DNA of 64,000 nt. Origin: Reinekea forsetii. GTDB lineage: Bacteria; Pseudomonadota; Gammaproteobacteria; Pseudomonadales; Natronospirillaceae. The notes below the pieces were generated by a model, which was not told where the DNA came from, searched no databases, and saw nothing but the letters and a program-made list of their open reading frames with translations. The position numbers and the translations under genes are program-made. The stretch is taken from positions 530,487-594,486 of the forward strand of contig NZ_JAHKPH010000014.1 of the NCBI RefSeq assembly GCF_018860385.1, given 5' to 3'. Below are positions 9,477 to 17,820 of the stretch, piece by piece (position 1 is the stretch's first letter; every line of letters starts with the position of its first letter).

Positions 9477-9500
9477 GCCCGAGCGTAGTATTGCTCGGGC
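9477..9500 (+). terminator. Intercistronic hairpin after potF
   Basis: GCCCGAGC / GCTCGGGC, a perfect 8-bp GC-rich stem with an 8-base loop, 12 bases after the potF stop. No run of T follows directly, so partial termination or 3'-end stabilisation of potF mRNA is more likely than a full stop. Confidence 0.65.
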
Positions 9501-9537
9501 TATAAATCTAAGTTCTCTTTTTTAAGAAGTGTATGTT

Positions 9538-10668
9538 ATGACCTCTACGGATATTGCGCGTAAGTCCACTCGTGCCCAAGAAGAAATTTTAATCAGCATT
9601 AAGAATATCACTAAATACTATGATGATGCTTTAGCGGTAGATGATGTCAGTTTAGACATTCGTAAAGGTGAGATTTTTGCATTGCTTGGTGCATCTGGTT
9701 CAGGTAAGTCAACCTTGTTACGAATACTAGCGGGGTTTGAAAAGCCGACATCAGGCAAGCTTTGTCTTGGTGAAGATGACATCACCGTGTTGTCTCCAAA
9801 TGAACGTCCCTTCAATATGATGTTTCAATCTTACGCGTTGTTTCCTCATATGACCGTAGAGAAAAATATCGCTTTTGGACTTAAGCAAGACAAGATGCCG
9901 AAGGCTGACATAGATGCTCGAGTGTCTGAAATGCTAAAACTCGTGCATATGGAGAAATACGCTAAGCGTAAGCCTCATCAACTTTCAGGGGGCCAGCGTC
10001 AACGTGTGGCCTTGGCTCGATCGTTAGCAAAGCACCCTAAGCTGTTGCTTCTTGACGAACCCATGGGAGCACTAGATAAAAAGCTTCGTACAGAAATGCA
10101 ACTCGAAGTTGTCGATATTATTGAACGAGTGGGTGTTACCTGTGTCATGGTCACGCACGATCAAGAAGAAGCGATGACCATGGCCGATCGCATCGCGATC
10201 ATGGACGATGGTTATATTCAGCAAGTAGGTTCACCCGTCGATGTATACGAAAGCCCTATGAATCGGATGGTGGCCGAGTTTATTGGCTCGGTAAATATTT
10301 TCGAATCTGAAATTATCGATGACCAAGAAAATTTCATGGTGTTAAGAAGCCCAAGCTTAGATCATGATATTTTCGTTGGACGCGGTGTGTCATCGGGTAT
10401 CGACGACCGAAATATGTTGTTTGCATTGCGACCAGAAAAAACATTTTTGTCTGTTGAGCTGCCCGATCAACAATATAACTTTGCATCGGGAATCGTAGAA
10501 GACATTGCCTACTTAGGAGGCCATACCGTTTATTACGTTAAACTGAAAGATGGCAAAATTATTCAATGTTTTTTAGCTAATACAGAGCGCCGTGTTGAAC
10601 GCCCAGAATGGGAGGAAGCGGTTTATGTATACTGGGCGGAAGATGCCGGCATGGTCATGCGTTCATGA
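9538..10668 (+). CDS. potG: Putrescine ABC transporter ATP-binding protein (PotG/PotA-like)
   Basis: ABC ATPase of 376 residues. The Walker A is GASGSGKS (51-58), the signature is LSGGQRQR, Walker B is LLLDEP with the MGALD D-loop, and the switch histidine is in VMVTHDQEEA. The C-terminal third (about 250-376) is the TOBE-like regulatory domain of polyamine and sulfate importers. It powers putrescine uptake with PotH and PotI. Three in-frame codons upstream (a GTG at 9529) could start translation, but the ATG at 9538 has AAGAAG at good distance. Its stop overlaps the region where potH begins. Confidence 0.88.
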   Translation: MTSTDIARKSTRAQEEILISIKNITKYYDDALAVDDVSLDIRKGEIFALLGASGSGKSTLLRILAGFEKPTSGKLCLGEDDITVLSPNERPFNMMFQSYALFPHMTVEKNIAFGLKQDKMPKADIDARVSEMLKLVHMEKYAKRKPHQLSGGQRQRVALARSLAKHPKLLLLDEPMGALDKKLRTEMQLEVVDIIERVGVTCVMVTHDQEEAMTMADRIAIMDDGYIQQVGSPVDVYESPMNRMVAEFIGSVNIFESEIIDDQENFMVLRSPSLDHDIFVGRGVSSGIDDRNMLFALRPEKTFLSVELPDQQYNFASGIVEDIAYLGGHTVYYVKLKDGKIIQCFLANTERRVERPEWEEAVYVYWAEDAGMVMRS

Positions 10669-10679
10669 GGGCGGTGAAT

Positions 10680-11567
10680 ATGAAAATGTGGTTACCAAAG
10701 GGTCGACACTACATCATCAGTGTGCCTTTTATTTGGCTGTTGGTTTTTTTCTTATTGCCGTTTATTTTTGTTGCAAAAATAGCCGTATCCGAAGCTGAGT
10801 TAGCAATACCTCCTTATACTCCTATGTTTCATTGGCTAGAAGGCGTGCTGAGCATTCGAATTAGCTTCAGCAATTTTTCGTGGTTAATGGATGACCCTTT
10901 GTACGCGTTAGCCTATTGGAATTCGATCAAGATGGCGTTTTGGTCAACGGTTTTCTGTTTGCTTCTTGGTTATCCTATGGCATACGCCATTGCAAATGCG
11001 CCAAAAGATAAACAGGCCATCTGGTTATTGCTGGTGTTGTTGCCAAGCTGGACTTCATTTTTAATCCGAGTTTACGCTTGGATGGGTTTATTGAAAAATA
11101 CAGGTCTCATAAACGGATTCTTAATTTGGACCGGCTTGATCGACGAGCCGATTCAGATGATTAATACCAACTTCGCGGTATACATTGGAATCGTATATTC
11201 CTACTTACCTTTTATGGTGCTGCCACTCTACGCCAACCTGGTAAAACACGATAACGCCCTGCTAGAAGCGGCGTCCGATTTAGGCGCAAATAAGCTGACG
11301 CAATTTTTTAGAATAACATTACCGCTGTCGGTTAACGGCATAGTTGCCGGTTCGATGTTGGTTTTTATTCCTGCGGTGGGTGAGTACGTCATACCTGAGC
11401 TTTTAGGCGGTACAGACACCATAATGATCGGTAAAGTGCTATGGCAAGAATTCTTTAATAATCGAGATTGGCCAGTGGCTTCAGCCTTGGCATTGATTAT
11501 GGTCGCGATTTTAATTGTGCCGATCATGCTCTTCCATCGATTCCAAAACAAGGAGGCGAACACATGA
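10680..11567 (+). CDS. potH: Putrescine ABC transporter permease PotH
   Basis: Inner-membrane permease of about 295 residues with six predicted hydrophobic segments. The opening YIISVPFIWLLVFFLLPF is the usual PotH first helix. The cytoplasmic EAA loop is EAASDLGANKLTQFFRITLPLS, which contacts PotG. The start is taken at the ATG at 10680 with GAGGG upstream; the ATG at 10665, overlapping the potG stop as ATGA, is an alternative adding five residues. The stop overlaps the potI start (ATGA at 11564-11567), so the subunits are coupled. Confidence 0.87.
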   Translation: MKMWLPKGRHYIISVPFIWLLVFFLLPFIFVAKIAVSEAELAIPPYTPMFHWLEGVLSIRISFSNFSWLMDDPLYALAYWNSIKMAFWSTVFCLLLGYPMAYAIANAPKDKQAIWLLLVLLPSWTSFLIRVYAWMGLLKNTGLINGFLIWTGLIDEPIQMINTNFAVYIGIVYSYLPFMVLPLYANLVKHDNALLEAASDLGANKLTQFFRITLPLSVNGIVAGSMLVFIPAVGEYVIPELLGGTDTIMIGKVLWQEFFNNRDWPVASALALIMVAILIVPIMLFHRFQNKEANT

Positions 11568-12391
11568 AGCTGTCAAATTTCAGGTTTTCCAACTTTATGT
11601 TTTGGCTCGGTATTGTATTTTTATACGCCCCGATGGTGGTGCTAGTTGTTTATTCATTTAATGAAAGTAGATTAGTAACCGTCTGGGCTGGCTTTTCAAC
11701 TAAATGGTATGGTGAGCTATTCCGAGATCAACAAATGATGACCGCCGTAGGGCGATCGCTTGAGATTGCGTTCTATTCAGCCACTGCGGCGGTATTCTTC
11801 GGTATATTTGCCTCGGTTGTGATGGTTCGGATTAAAAAATTTAAAGGGCGCACCACGTTTTCAGGCATGATTACCGCGCCTCTGGTCATGCCAGATGTCA
11901 TCATTGGTTTATCAATGCTGTTGTTGTTTGTGGCAATGAGCCAGTTCTTAGGCTGGCCAGAAACGCGTGGCATGTTAACCATTTGGATTGCACACACCAC
12001 CTTTGGTTTGGCGTATTCGACCGTCGTCATTTCTTCTCGATTAAGAGAAATGGATCATTCATTGGAAGAAGCGGCGTTAGATTTAGGTGCGAGTCAATTA
12101 AAATCATTTTTGTTAATCACCTTGCCAATTATTTCCCCAGCTGTCGTGTCAGCTTGGCTGCTTTCTTTTACTTTGTCATTGGATGACGTGGTGATTGCAA
12201 GCTTCGTCACGGGTCCCGGTGCCACAACGCTGCCTATCGAAGTCTTCAGCTCAGTTCGCTTAGGGGTGACGCCAAAAATTAATGCCCTAGCAACTTTGAT
12301 CATCGGGGCGGTCACATTGGTGGCCATCTTTGCTTGGTTTATGACGCGGCGGCTTAATCGACGTGTCAGTGCCTCCATGCAAAACGCCTAA
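11564..12391 (+). CDS. potI: Putrescine ABC transporter permease PotI
   Basis: Second permease, 275 residues, six membrane segments. The start YAPMVVLVVYSFNESRLVTVW and the EAA loop EEAALDLGASQLKSFLLITLPI are typical of PotI/PotC. The TLSLDDVVIASFVTGPGATTLP segment is also typical of polyamine permeases. It starts at 11564 with AGGAGG at 11551-11556, overlapping the potH stop. It forms the membrane channel with PotH. It is followed 15 bases later by agmatinase, suggesting the operon continues. Confidence 0.88.
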   Translation: MKLSNFRFSNFMFWLGIVFLYAPMVVLVVYSFNESRLVTVWAGFSTKWYGELFRDQQMMTAVGRSLEIAFYSATAAVFFGIFASVVMVRIKKFKGRTTFSGMITAPLVMPDVIIGLSMLLLFVAMSQFLGWPETRGMLTIWIAHTTFGLAYSTVVISSRLREMDHSLEEAALDLGASQLKSFLLITLPIISPAVVSAWLLSFTLSLDDVVIASFVTGPGATTLPIEVFSSVRLGVTPKINALATLIIGAVTLVAIFAWFMTRRLNRRVSASMQNA

Positions 12392-12406
12392 TAAGTAGAG
12401 TACATT

Positions 12407-13369
12407 ATGAAAGACGATTTTAATCAGTATGACAGTGGCGACTTAGCTTTTACTCGGCAAAACCCGTATGGGACTGAAATTGAAGCGATGTATTCGGGCG
12501 CGACCAGTTTTATGCGCCGACGTTACAGCCGAGATTTAACCAATGTTGATGTCGCTGTCATTGGTGTCCCGTTTGATCTAGCTACCTCGAATCGCCCGGG
12601 TGCACGCTTTGGTCCTCGAAGTGTTCGTGCGGCCTCAACGCAATTGAGTTGGGCGCGCCCTTGGCCATGGTTAGAAGACCCGTTCGAGACCTTGAATGTT
12701 GTTGATTACGGTGATTGTGTGTTTGACCCAGGCCAACCGGAGACCATCGCGCCAGCAATAGAGCGCTGGTATGACCATATACTTAGTCAAGGCGTAAAAC
12801 CTTTATCGATTGGCGGCGATCATTTTGTCAGCTATCCGATCATCAAAGCGTTGGCAAAAAAACACGGACCCATTTCATTAATTCACTTCGATGCACATTG
12901 TGATACCTGGCCCGATAAAGAAGGTCGCGTTGATCATGGCACTATGTTTTATCATGCCGCAAAGCAAGGCATCGTCGATGCGACCGCGTCGGTTCAAGTG
13001 GGTATGCGAACCGTGAATGATCTTGATTTAGGCTATAAAGTATTAGACGCCCTGTGGTTGCATGAGCAAGGGGTCGATGCGGCGCTGAAAGTAATCAAAG
13101 AAACCGTGGGTAATAAACCGACATACATAACGTTTGATATCGACTTCTTGGACCCATCTTGTGCACCGGGTACGGGTACGCCGGTTTGTGGTGGATTTGA
13201 CACTATAACCGCGGTTAAACTGCTGCATGGGTTACAAGGTATTAACTTGATCGGTGCCGATGTTGTAGAGGTTGCACCAGCCTATGACCACGCCGAAATT
13301 ACCGCATTAGCAGGTGCTACCATGGCGACAAACATAATGTGTTTGCTGGCTGCGGCAAAGAAGCGCTAG
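12407..13369 (+). CDS. speB: Agmatinase (agmatine ureohydrolase)
   Basis: Ureohydrolase of 320 residues. It has the binuclear manganese site motifs GGDHF (H139), FDAHCD (D162, H164, D166) and FDIDFLDPS. The segments ATSNRPGARFGP, DHGTMFY and TGTPVCGG match agmatinases rather than arginases. It hydrolyses agmatine to putrescine and urea in the cytoplasm and so feeds the putrescine pathway encoded around it. It is cotranscribed in all likelihood with potFGHI (15-base gap). Related guanidinobutyrases and guanidinopropionases share the fold, but the match to SpeB landmarks is good. No urease is in the window. Confidence 0.87.
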   Translation: MKDDFNQYDSGDLAFTRQNPYGTEIEAMYSGATSFMRRRYSRDLTNVDVAVIGVPFDLATSNRPGARFGPRSVRAASTQLSWARPWPWLEDPFETLNVVDYGDCVFDPGQPETIAPAIERWYDHILSQGVKPLSIGGDHFVSYPIIKALAKKHGPISLIHFDAHCDTWPDKEGRVDHGTMFYHAAKQGIVDATASVQVGMRTVNDLDLGYKVLDALWLHEQGVDAALKVIKETVGNKPTYITFDIDFLDPSCAPGTGTPVCGGFDTITAVKLLHGLQGINLIGADVVEVAPAYDHAEITALAGATMATNIMCLLAAAKKR

Positions 13370-13427
13370 AGAAAGAGTTTAATACGCCACCATAAAGGCT
13401 TTGATTCGTTAAAAGTGTTGGAAAAGA

Positions 13428-13460
13428 AAAGGTAGATATGCAAGTCTACTGTCTACCTTT
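13428..13460 (+). terminator. Hairpin after speB
   Basis: AAAGGTAGA (13428-13436) pairs with TCTACCTTT (13452-13460) across a 15-base loop. It lies between speB and the GFA gene and could end the pot-speB transcript, though the T-tract is only three bases long. Confidence 0.5.
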
Positions 13461-13480
13461 CACAGCACAGAGGGATCAAT

Positions 13481-13891
13481 ATGAGCTATCCAATTGAGGG
13501 TTCATGCCAGTGTGGCCAAGTAAGCTACAAACTATTAGAAGCACCGAAAAATGTTATTGCTTGCCATTGCACGGAATGCCAAAAACTCGCCACCAGTCCT
13601 TTTAGTGTGACGGCCATGGTCAATGCCGACACGATAGAGTTTAAAGGGGATATGAGTGAGTGGTGTCGTTTAGCCGATAGTGGCAACACCAGTTGCGCTA
13701 AGTTTTGCCCAACCTGCGGTACGCGTATTTATCACTACAACCCAGATGATCCAACCAATATAAAGCTGAAGTTAAAATCAAAAGGGCAAGATGACTCTGT
13801 TTTTGCCCCTAAAGCGCACATTTGGGTGAGCAGTAAACTCAGTTGGTATGACATTCCAGAAGGCGCGAAAACCTTTGATAAGCAGCCTTAA
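13481..13891 (+). CDS. GFA/CENP-V family zinc protein
   Basis: Small protein of 136 residues of the glutathione-dependent formaldehyde-activating (Mss4-like) fold. Zinc-binding cysteines are visible in CQCGQVSY (residues 9-16), CHCTECQ (29-35) and CPTCGTRIYH (about 77-86). Members bind zinc and some bind S-hydroxymethylglutathione, but most are of unknown function. It has its own weak leader and stands between the polyamine importer operon and a convergent PuuB paralogue. Formaldehyde activation should not be assumed, since no formaldehyde dehydrogenase lies nearby. Its stop codon sits inside a 9-bp hairpin shared with the convergent gene. Confidence 0.8.
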   Translation: MSYPIEGSCQCGQVSYKLLEAPKNVIACHCTECQKLATSPFSVTAMVNADTIEFKGDMSEWCRLADSGNTSCAKFCPTCGTRIYHYNPDDPTNIKLKLKSKGQDDSVFAPKAHIWVSSKLSWYDIPEGAKTFDKQP

Positions 13892-13900
13892 AAGGCTGCT
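13881..13900. terminator. Convergent hairpin overlapping two stop codons
   Basis: AGCAGCCTT, two bases, AAGGCTGCT. The hairpin spans the last codons of the GFA gene and abuts the stop of the convergent FAD oxidoreductase. Neither side has a clear T-run, so efficiency as a terminator is doubtful. Confidence 0.5.
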
Positions 13901-15195
13901 TAAAAAAGATCTTTAAGGCGATGAAAGATCATTCCTGCGGCTAACATCGGCGACCTAAATCGCCGACCACCAGGGAAGCGCATGTGATGTATTTTTTCAA
14001 ATATTTCCATGCGGTTCGTTTCTTCTGAAATATGCTCCGCAATTACTTTCGCGCATAGATGCGTCGCGTTAACGCCATGGCCAGAATAGGCTTGGGCATA
14101 GTAAACATTCGGGTGAAGCCTACCAACTTGAGGCATGCGGTTTGCTCCGATACCGATCATGCCGCCCCATTGGTATTCAATTTTTACGTCTTTTAAATAG
14201 GGAAACACGTCGTCCATATGCGGTTTTAACGTTCCAACAATAGATCTAGGGTCGCGACCTGAATAATTGCACAACCCTCCAAAGAGCAATCTTTTGTCGG
14301 CACTTAACCGATAATAATCTAGGGCAACCCGCAAATCACAAACCGCCATATCTTTAGGTAGAACGCGCCGCCAAACACTTTCTGGCAAAGGTTCTGTCGC
14401 AATGACGTAGCTACCTGCCGGGAGGACTCGTGCTTCCAGCTCATCATTTAAACCAGCGACATAAGCGTTACCGCAAATAACGAGTTTATCGGCCGTCACT
14501 TGGCCGTTTTCCGTTTTGACGACGGGGCGCTCGCGGTATTCGATGTTAACCACCTTGGAGTGTTCATAAATTTCAACGCCTTGCGCCTGGGCTGCGTCTG
14601 CTTCACCTAAAGTGAGGTTTAGTGGATGAACATGGCCACTGCCCATATCAATGAGGCCGCCAATATAATTAGAGGAGCCGACCACCTCGTGCATTTCATG
14701 CTGTTCAAGCAGCCTTGTTTCATGGCTATAGTTAACGCTGTCTAACCACTCTTTTTCGGTTTCTAGTTCACGCAGGTGGCGTGGCTTGTGAGCTAAATCG
14801 GAATAGCCCATCTTTAGGTCGCATTGAATATTGTATTTCTTAACACGATCGCGAACGATATCCACAGCTTCTAAACCCATATGATCGAGGGCATTCACAC
14901 CATCAACACCAATACTATTGGCAAATTGAGCCGTGCCATGCCCGATTCCCCGAATGAGTTGCCCTCCATTTCGACCGGAGGCTCCCCAGCCAATTTTAAA
15001 AGCCTCCAGTAAAACGACTTTGTATCCTCGCTCGCTCAACTCCAACGCCGTATTAACACCACTGAGGCCTCCTCCTATTACACAAACCTGCGTGTCTTTT
15101 GCTTCGCTCAGTTTCGGGTAATCACAAGAGTATTCGCGTGTGGCAGCGTAGTACGAGTCGGGGTAATCAGCAGAGTGGGTTTTAGGGTTAAGCAT
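13900..15195 (-). CDS. puuB: FAD-dependent gamma-glutamylputrescine oxidase-like protein (PuuB family), copy 2
   Basis: DAO-family flavoprotein of 431 residues. It shows the dinucleotide motif VCVIGGGLSGVNTALELSE (about 33-51), WGASGRNGGQ and a C-terminal AQAYSGHGVNATH block. The start SYYAATREYSCDYP resembles copy 1, as does the middle block SGHVHPLNLTLGEA. Its expected reaction is oxidation of a gamma-glutamylated amine. It is transcribed toward the pot-speB operon and divergently from puuR, with a PuuR-like box about 34 bases upstream of its start. It is the most likely partner of one of the two PuuA enzymes, but which one cannot be told from sequence. Confidence 0.75.
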   Translation of the reverse strand: MLNPKTHSADYPDSYYAATREYSCDYPKLSEAKDTQVCVIGGGLSGVNTALELSERGYKVVLLEAFKIGWGASGRNGGQLIRGIGHGTAQFANSIGVDGVNALDHMGLEAVDIVRDRVKKYNIQCDLKMGYSDLAHKPRHLRELETEKEWLDSVNYSHETRLLEQHEMHEVVGSSNYIGGLIDMGSGHVHPLNLTLGEADAAQAQGVEIYEHSKVVNIEYRERPVVKTENGQVTADKLVICGNAYVAGLNDELEARVLPAGSYVIATEPLPESVWRRVLPKDMAVCDLRVALDYYRLSADKRLLFGGLCNYSGRDPRSIVGTLKPHMDDVFPYLKDVKIEYQWGGMIGIGANRMPQVGRLHPNVYYAQAYSGHGVNATHLCAKVIAEHISEETNRMEIFEKIHHMRFPGGRRFRSPMLAAGMIFHRLKDLF

Positions 15196-15228
15196 GGATC
15201 GACCTGTTTGATATATTTTATGTTGATG

Positions 15229-15238
15229 TTTTCAATAT
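15229..15238 (-). promoter_or_regulatory. Degenerate PuuR-like box upstream of puuB copy 2
   Basis: TTTTCAATAT resembles GTTCAATAT and starts 34 bases upstream of the start codon at 15195, the same distance at which the better paired site lies upstream of copy 3. A second weaker element, TGTTTGATATAT, is at 15205-15216. It also lies in the divergent region upstream of puuR, so autoregulation is possible. Confidence 0.35.
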
Positions 15239-15376
15239 CGCACATTAGATACGCCACATCAATGCGTTAGCGCTCATTTGTTGCAAATAGTAGACAGATG
15301 TTCAACTATTTCAATCACCTAGCGTAGGACGTATACTGTATTTAAATAAGTATGACCAACACAAAGGGAAAAACGA

Positions 15377-15934
15377 GTGGATGATATTGGCAAACGCCTA
15401 AAGACTGTACGTAAACAAGTCGGGATATCTCAACGAGAACTCGCCAAACGAGCTGGTGTAACTAATTCAACCATTTCAATGATTGAAAAGAACAGCGTGA
15501 GTCCAAGTATCAGCTCATTGAAAAAGGTATTGTCGGGTATCCCCATGTCATTGCTTGAATTTTTCAATACAGAAGAATTCGAATCGGCTGAGACGCCGGT
15601 GGTTTATCGTAAAGAAGATATTCGTGAAGCTGCGGGCGATGGTGAAGGTATTAAATGGGGCTTGGTTGGTAAGTTCTTCCCAGATAGAAAAATAACCTTT
15701 TTAGTCGAACATTATGAATCCGGTGCCGATACCGGTGATGAAGCCTATAGCCATGAAGGTGAAGAAGTTGGTTACGTGGTGTCTGGGCAAATTGAACTAA
15801 GCGTTGATGATCAAAAATATACCTTAGGCCCGGGTGAGGCTTTTTATTTTGAGTCAAAGCGCCCCCATCGTTTTCGCAACCCATTTGAAGAACCTTGCCA
15901 GTTAGTTTCAGCAACCACAGGCACTAACTTATAA
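15377..15934 (+). CDS. puuR: PuuR-type transcriptional regulator (XRE helix-turn-helix plus cupin)
   Basis: Regulator of 185 residues. An XRE helix-turn-helix covers about 6-60 (GISQRELAKRAGVTNSTISMIEKN) and a cupin domain about 100-180 (SHEGEEVGYVVSGQIEL, GPGEAFYFESKRPHRF). This is the PuuR architecture and length. PuuR represses the putrescine genes and is released by putrescine, which the cupin is thought to sense. Translation starts at a GTG at 15377, with AAGGGA seven bases upstream. It lies between two PuuB paralogues and is divergent from copy 2. The repeated ATATTGAAC motifs in the window are its most likely binding sites. Confidence 0.87.
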   Translation: MDDIGKRLKTVRKQVGISQRELAKRAGVTNSTISMIEKNSVSPSISSLKKVLSGIPMSLLEFFNTEEFESAETPVVYRKEDIREAAGDGEGIKWGLVGKFFPDRKITFLVEHYESGADTGDEAYSHEGEEVGYVVSGQIELSVDDQKYTLGPGEAFYFESKRPHRFRNPFEEPCQLVSATTGTNL

Positions 15935-15963
15935 AAGGCTAACCTGAGATCCAGGTTAGCCTT
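15935..15963. terminator. Strong convergent hairpin between puuR and puuB copy 3
   Basis: A 12-bp stem (15935-15946 with 15952-15963; AAGGCTAACCTG and its complement) with a 5-base loop lies between the stop of puuR and the stop of the convergent oxidoreductase. T-runs are short on both sides, but the stem is long and perfect. Confidence 0.7.
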
Positions 15964-15969
15964 ATGCAT

Positions 15970-17259
15970 TTAGCGCAGCTTTTCTAGTAATAAGTAATAC
16001 CACATACCTAACGCTAAAAATTGATTCCCTAACCATTCGGAACCTGGTACTCGAATGTGAGGGCATTGAGCAAAAACGTCAAATTGAGATAATTGGCCCG
16101 TTATGGCATCCGCCATAATTTCACCGACAATATGCGAAGTAGCCACGCCGTGACCTGAATAACCTTGCGCATAAAAGACATTCTGCGAAAGCTTGCCCAA
16201 TTGCGGGATACGGTTAATTACCACGCCCATCATGCCACTCCATTGGTAGTCAATTTTTATGCCCTTAAGGCGCGGAAAGGTGCGCTCTAAGGCGGGTCTT
16301 AGCTCCGCTTCTATATTACGACTCGGTTTTCCGCTGTAATGCGCACCGCCGCCAAATAACAGCCGTTTATCGGCCGTGAGCCGATAATAATCAAGTACGA
16401 AACGACTGTCATAGACGGCAACATCTTTTGGGTTAATGGCGTTAGCGGTTTCATCTCCCAACGGTTGAGTGGTAACGATACCGCCAGCCGCTGGGAAAAT
16501 TTTGCCCCTCATCTTTTTGCGTTCAAGTCGATGATAAGCGTTACCGGCAATCAAGATCGCATTCGCAGTGACAGATCCTTGTGAGGTCACAGCTTTGGGT
16601 GTATCGCCATGAATAATGTCGATGGCTTTTGATTGCTCAAAAATAAGTGCGCCTAAATCGGATGCCGCTCGAGCTTCACCCAAACACAGATTTAACGGGT
16701 GCAAGTGCATGTTCTTTTTATTATACAAAGCACCTTGATACAAATTGGTTTCTAAGAAGCTTTGTACTTCCTGCTTATCTAAAAGTGATACTTGATCAGC
16801 CATGCCATGAGCTATGGCTTCATTAAAGTTTTTATGAAGCTCCTTCATATGGCTAGGCTTCATGGCCGTATGCAAATGCCCCTGTTTTAAGTCACATTGA
16901 ATATTATATTGGGCGACTCTTTTCTTAATAATGTCATGTCCGCGCCAGCGAAGGTTCCAAACAAAATCATCGGCCTCATTGCCTAAGTGATTTCGCATGG
17001 CTTTGCGCATTGCGTTGTCTCCAGAAAGGCTGCCAGTCACTTGGCCGCCGTTACGGCCGCTGGCTCCCCACGCGATTTTGTTCGCCTCGAGCAATGCTAC
17101 TTTTAGACCTCGTTCCGCCAGTTCTAGGGCGGTGTTGATACCCGTGAAGCCGCCGCCAATAATGGCTACATCAACTCGAATATCCTCTGTTAAAACAGGG
17201 AATTCCAGTTGAGTGTTCATGGTTGCCGTGTAGTACGCATTGCAACGAGGTTCTACCAT
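15970..17259 (-). CDS. puuB: FAD-dependent gamma-glutamylputrescine oxidase-like protein (PuuB family), copy 3
   Basis: DAO-family flavoprotein of 429 residues. Landmarks are VAIIGGGFTGINTALELAE near the N-terminus, WGASGRNGGQVTG and YAQGYSGHGVATSH. The middle block MHLHPLNLCLGEA matches the other two copies. It has the best operator of the window at 17292-17317, so it is probably under direct PuuR control as a single-gene transcript. The three copies have differing N-termini and active-site surroundings, pointing to old paralogy with different substrates rather than tandem duplication. Confidence 0.75.
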   Translation of the reverse strand: MVEPRCNAYYTATMNTQLEFPVLTEDIRVDVAIIGGGFTGINTALELAERGLKVALLEANKIAWGASGRNGGQVTGSLSGDNAMRKAMRNHLGNEADDFVWNLRWRGHDIIKKRVAQYNIQCDLKQGHLHTAMKPSHMKELHKNFNEAIAHGMADQVSLLDKQEVQSFLETNLYQGALYNKKNMHLHPLNLCLGEARAASDLGALIFEQSKAIDIIHGDTPKAVTSQGSVTANAILIAGNAYHRLERKKMRGKIFPAAGGIVTTQPLGDETANAINPKDVAVYDSRFVLDYYRLTADKRLLFGGGAHYSGKPSRNIEAELRPALERTFPRLKGIKIDYQWSGMMGVVINRIPQLGKLSQNVFYAQGYSGHGVATSHIVGEIMADAITGQLSQFDVFAQCPHIRVPGSEWLGNQFLALGMWYYLLLEKLR

Positions 17260-17291
17260 TTGAGCGCCTATGTTTGTTATATTTTACAATC

Positions 17292-17317
17292 GTTCAATAT
17301 TACATCAAATATTGAAC
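17292..17317. promoter_or_regulatory. PuuR-like palindromic operator
   Basis: GTTCAATAT, eight spacer bases, then ATATTGAAC: a perfect 9-bp inverted repeat 33 bases upstream of the start codon of puuB copy 3. Its half-site is the motif seen singly at 201-210, 5934-5943 and, weaker, 6131 and 15229. It resembles the E. coli PuuR site as recalled (half-site ATATTGACC). Confidence 0.6.
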
Positions 17318-17354
17318 AAACCATAGGCCAAAACACACTTTCCAAATAGGACGG

Positions 17355-17816
17355 TTAAAACCCGTCTTGAGCTTCTTCAATGATCGAAATTAATAGCTTG
17401 GCAATTTCACTGCTGAAGGGGGCGGTAGGATCGGGTTTGCGAATCGAAAGGTAGGTAAGGTCGGGGTGTTGAAATAATGTGTAGATACTAATGGAGTAAG
17501 GGCACAATGGAAGGTGATGAGGGTTATCGGCAACCATGGCATGCGATAAGTCTGATTTACAAAACAACAGTATTTGAGCGTCGCCATATACTTGGTTTTC
17601 TGCACCCACGGCACTTGCGGTTCGATTCAGCATATCACTTGCATGTGCCGTATAAGAAATAACTAGCCCTCTAGATTCAATTGCAAATACTAAGTTCTCT
17701 AAGGCGGATTCAAAGTTGTTTTCCGTACTAAATACCCAGCTGGCGTCTATTTCTTTGTAATCACTGGCGTGGCTTGCAAAAGGAAACAGCAGCGCTAAAA
17801 GAATAATAATTCTCAC
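17355..17816 (-). CDS. Exported DUF302 protein at the end of the sox operon
   Basis: Protein of 153 residues with signal peptide MRIIILLALLFPFASHA and a DUF302 domain. The conserved part is QILLFCKSDLSHAMVADNPHH followed by PYSISIY. The start is taken at the GTG (CAC at 17814-17816), because AAGGA lies nine bases before it and upstream codons would overlap the preceding gene without a ribosome site. DUF302 proteins are small, often periplasmic, and frequent in sulfur-oxidation loci, but their biochemical role is unknown. It is the last gene of the minus-strand sox series, four bases past the thioredoxin-like gene. Confidence 0.75.
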   Translation of the reverse strand: MRIIILLALLFPFASHASDYKEIDASWVFSTENNFESALENLVFAIESRGLVISYTAHASDMLNRTASAVGAENQVYGDAQILLFCKSDLSHAMVADNPHHLPLCPYSISIYTLFQHPDLTYLSIRKPDPTAPFSSEIAKLLISIIEEAQDGF

Positions 17817-17820
17817 GAAA

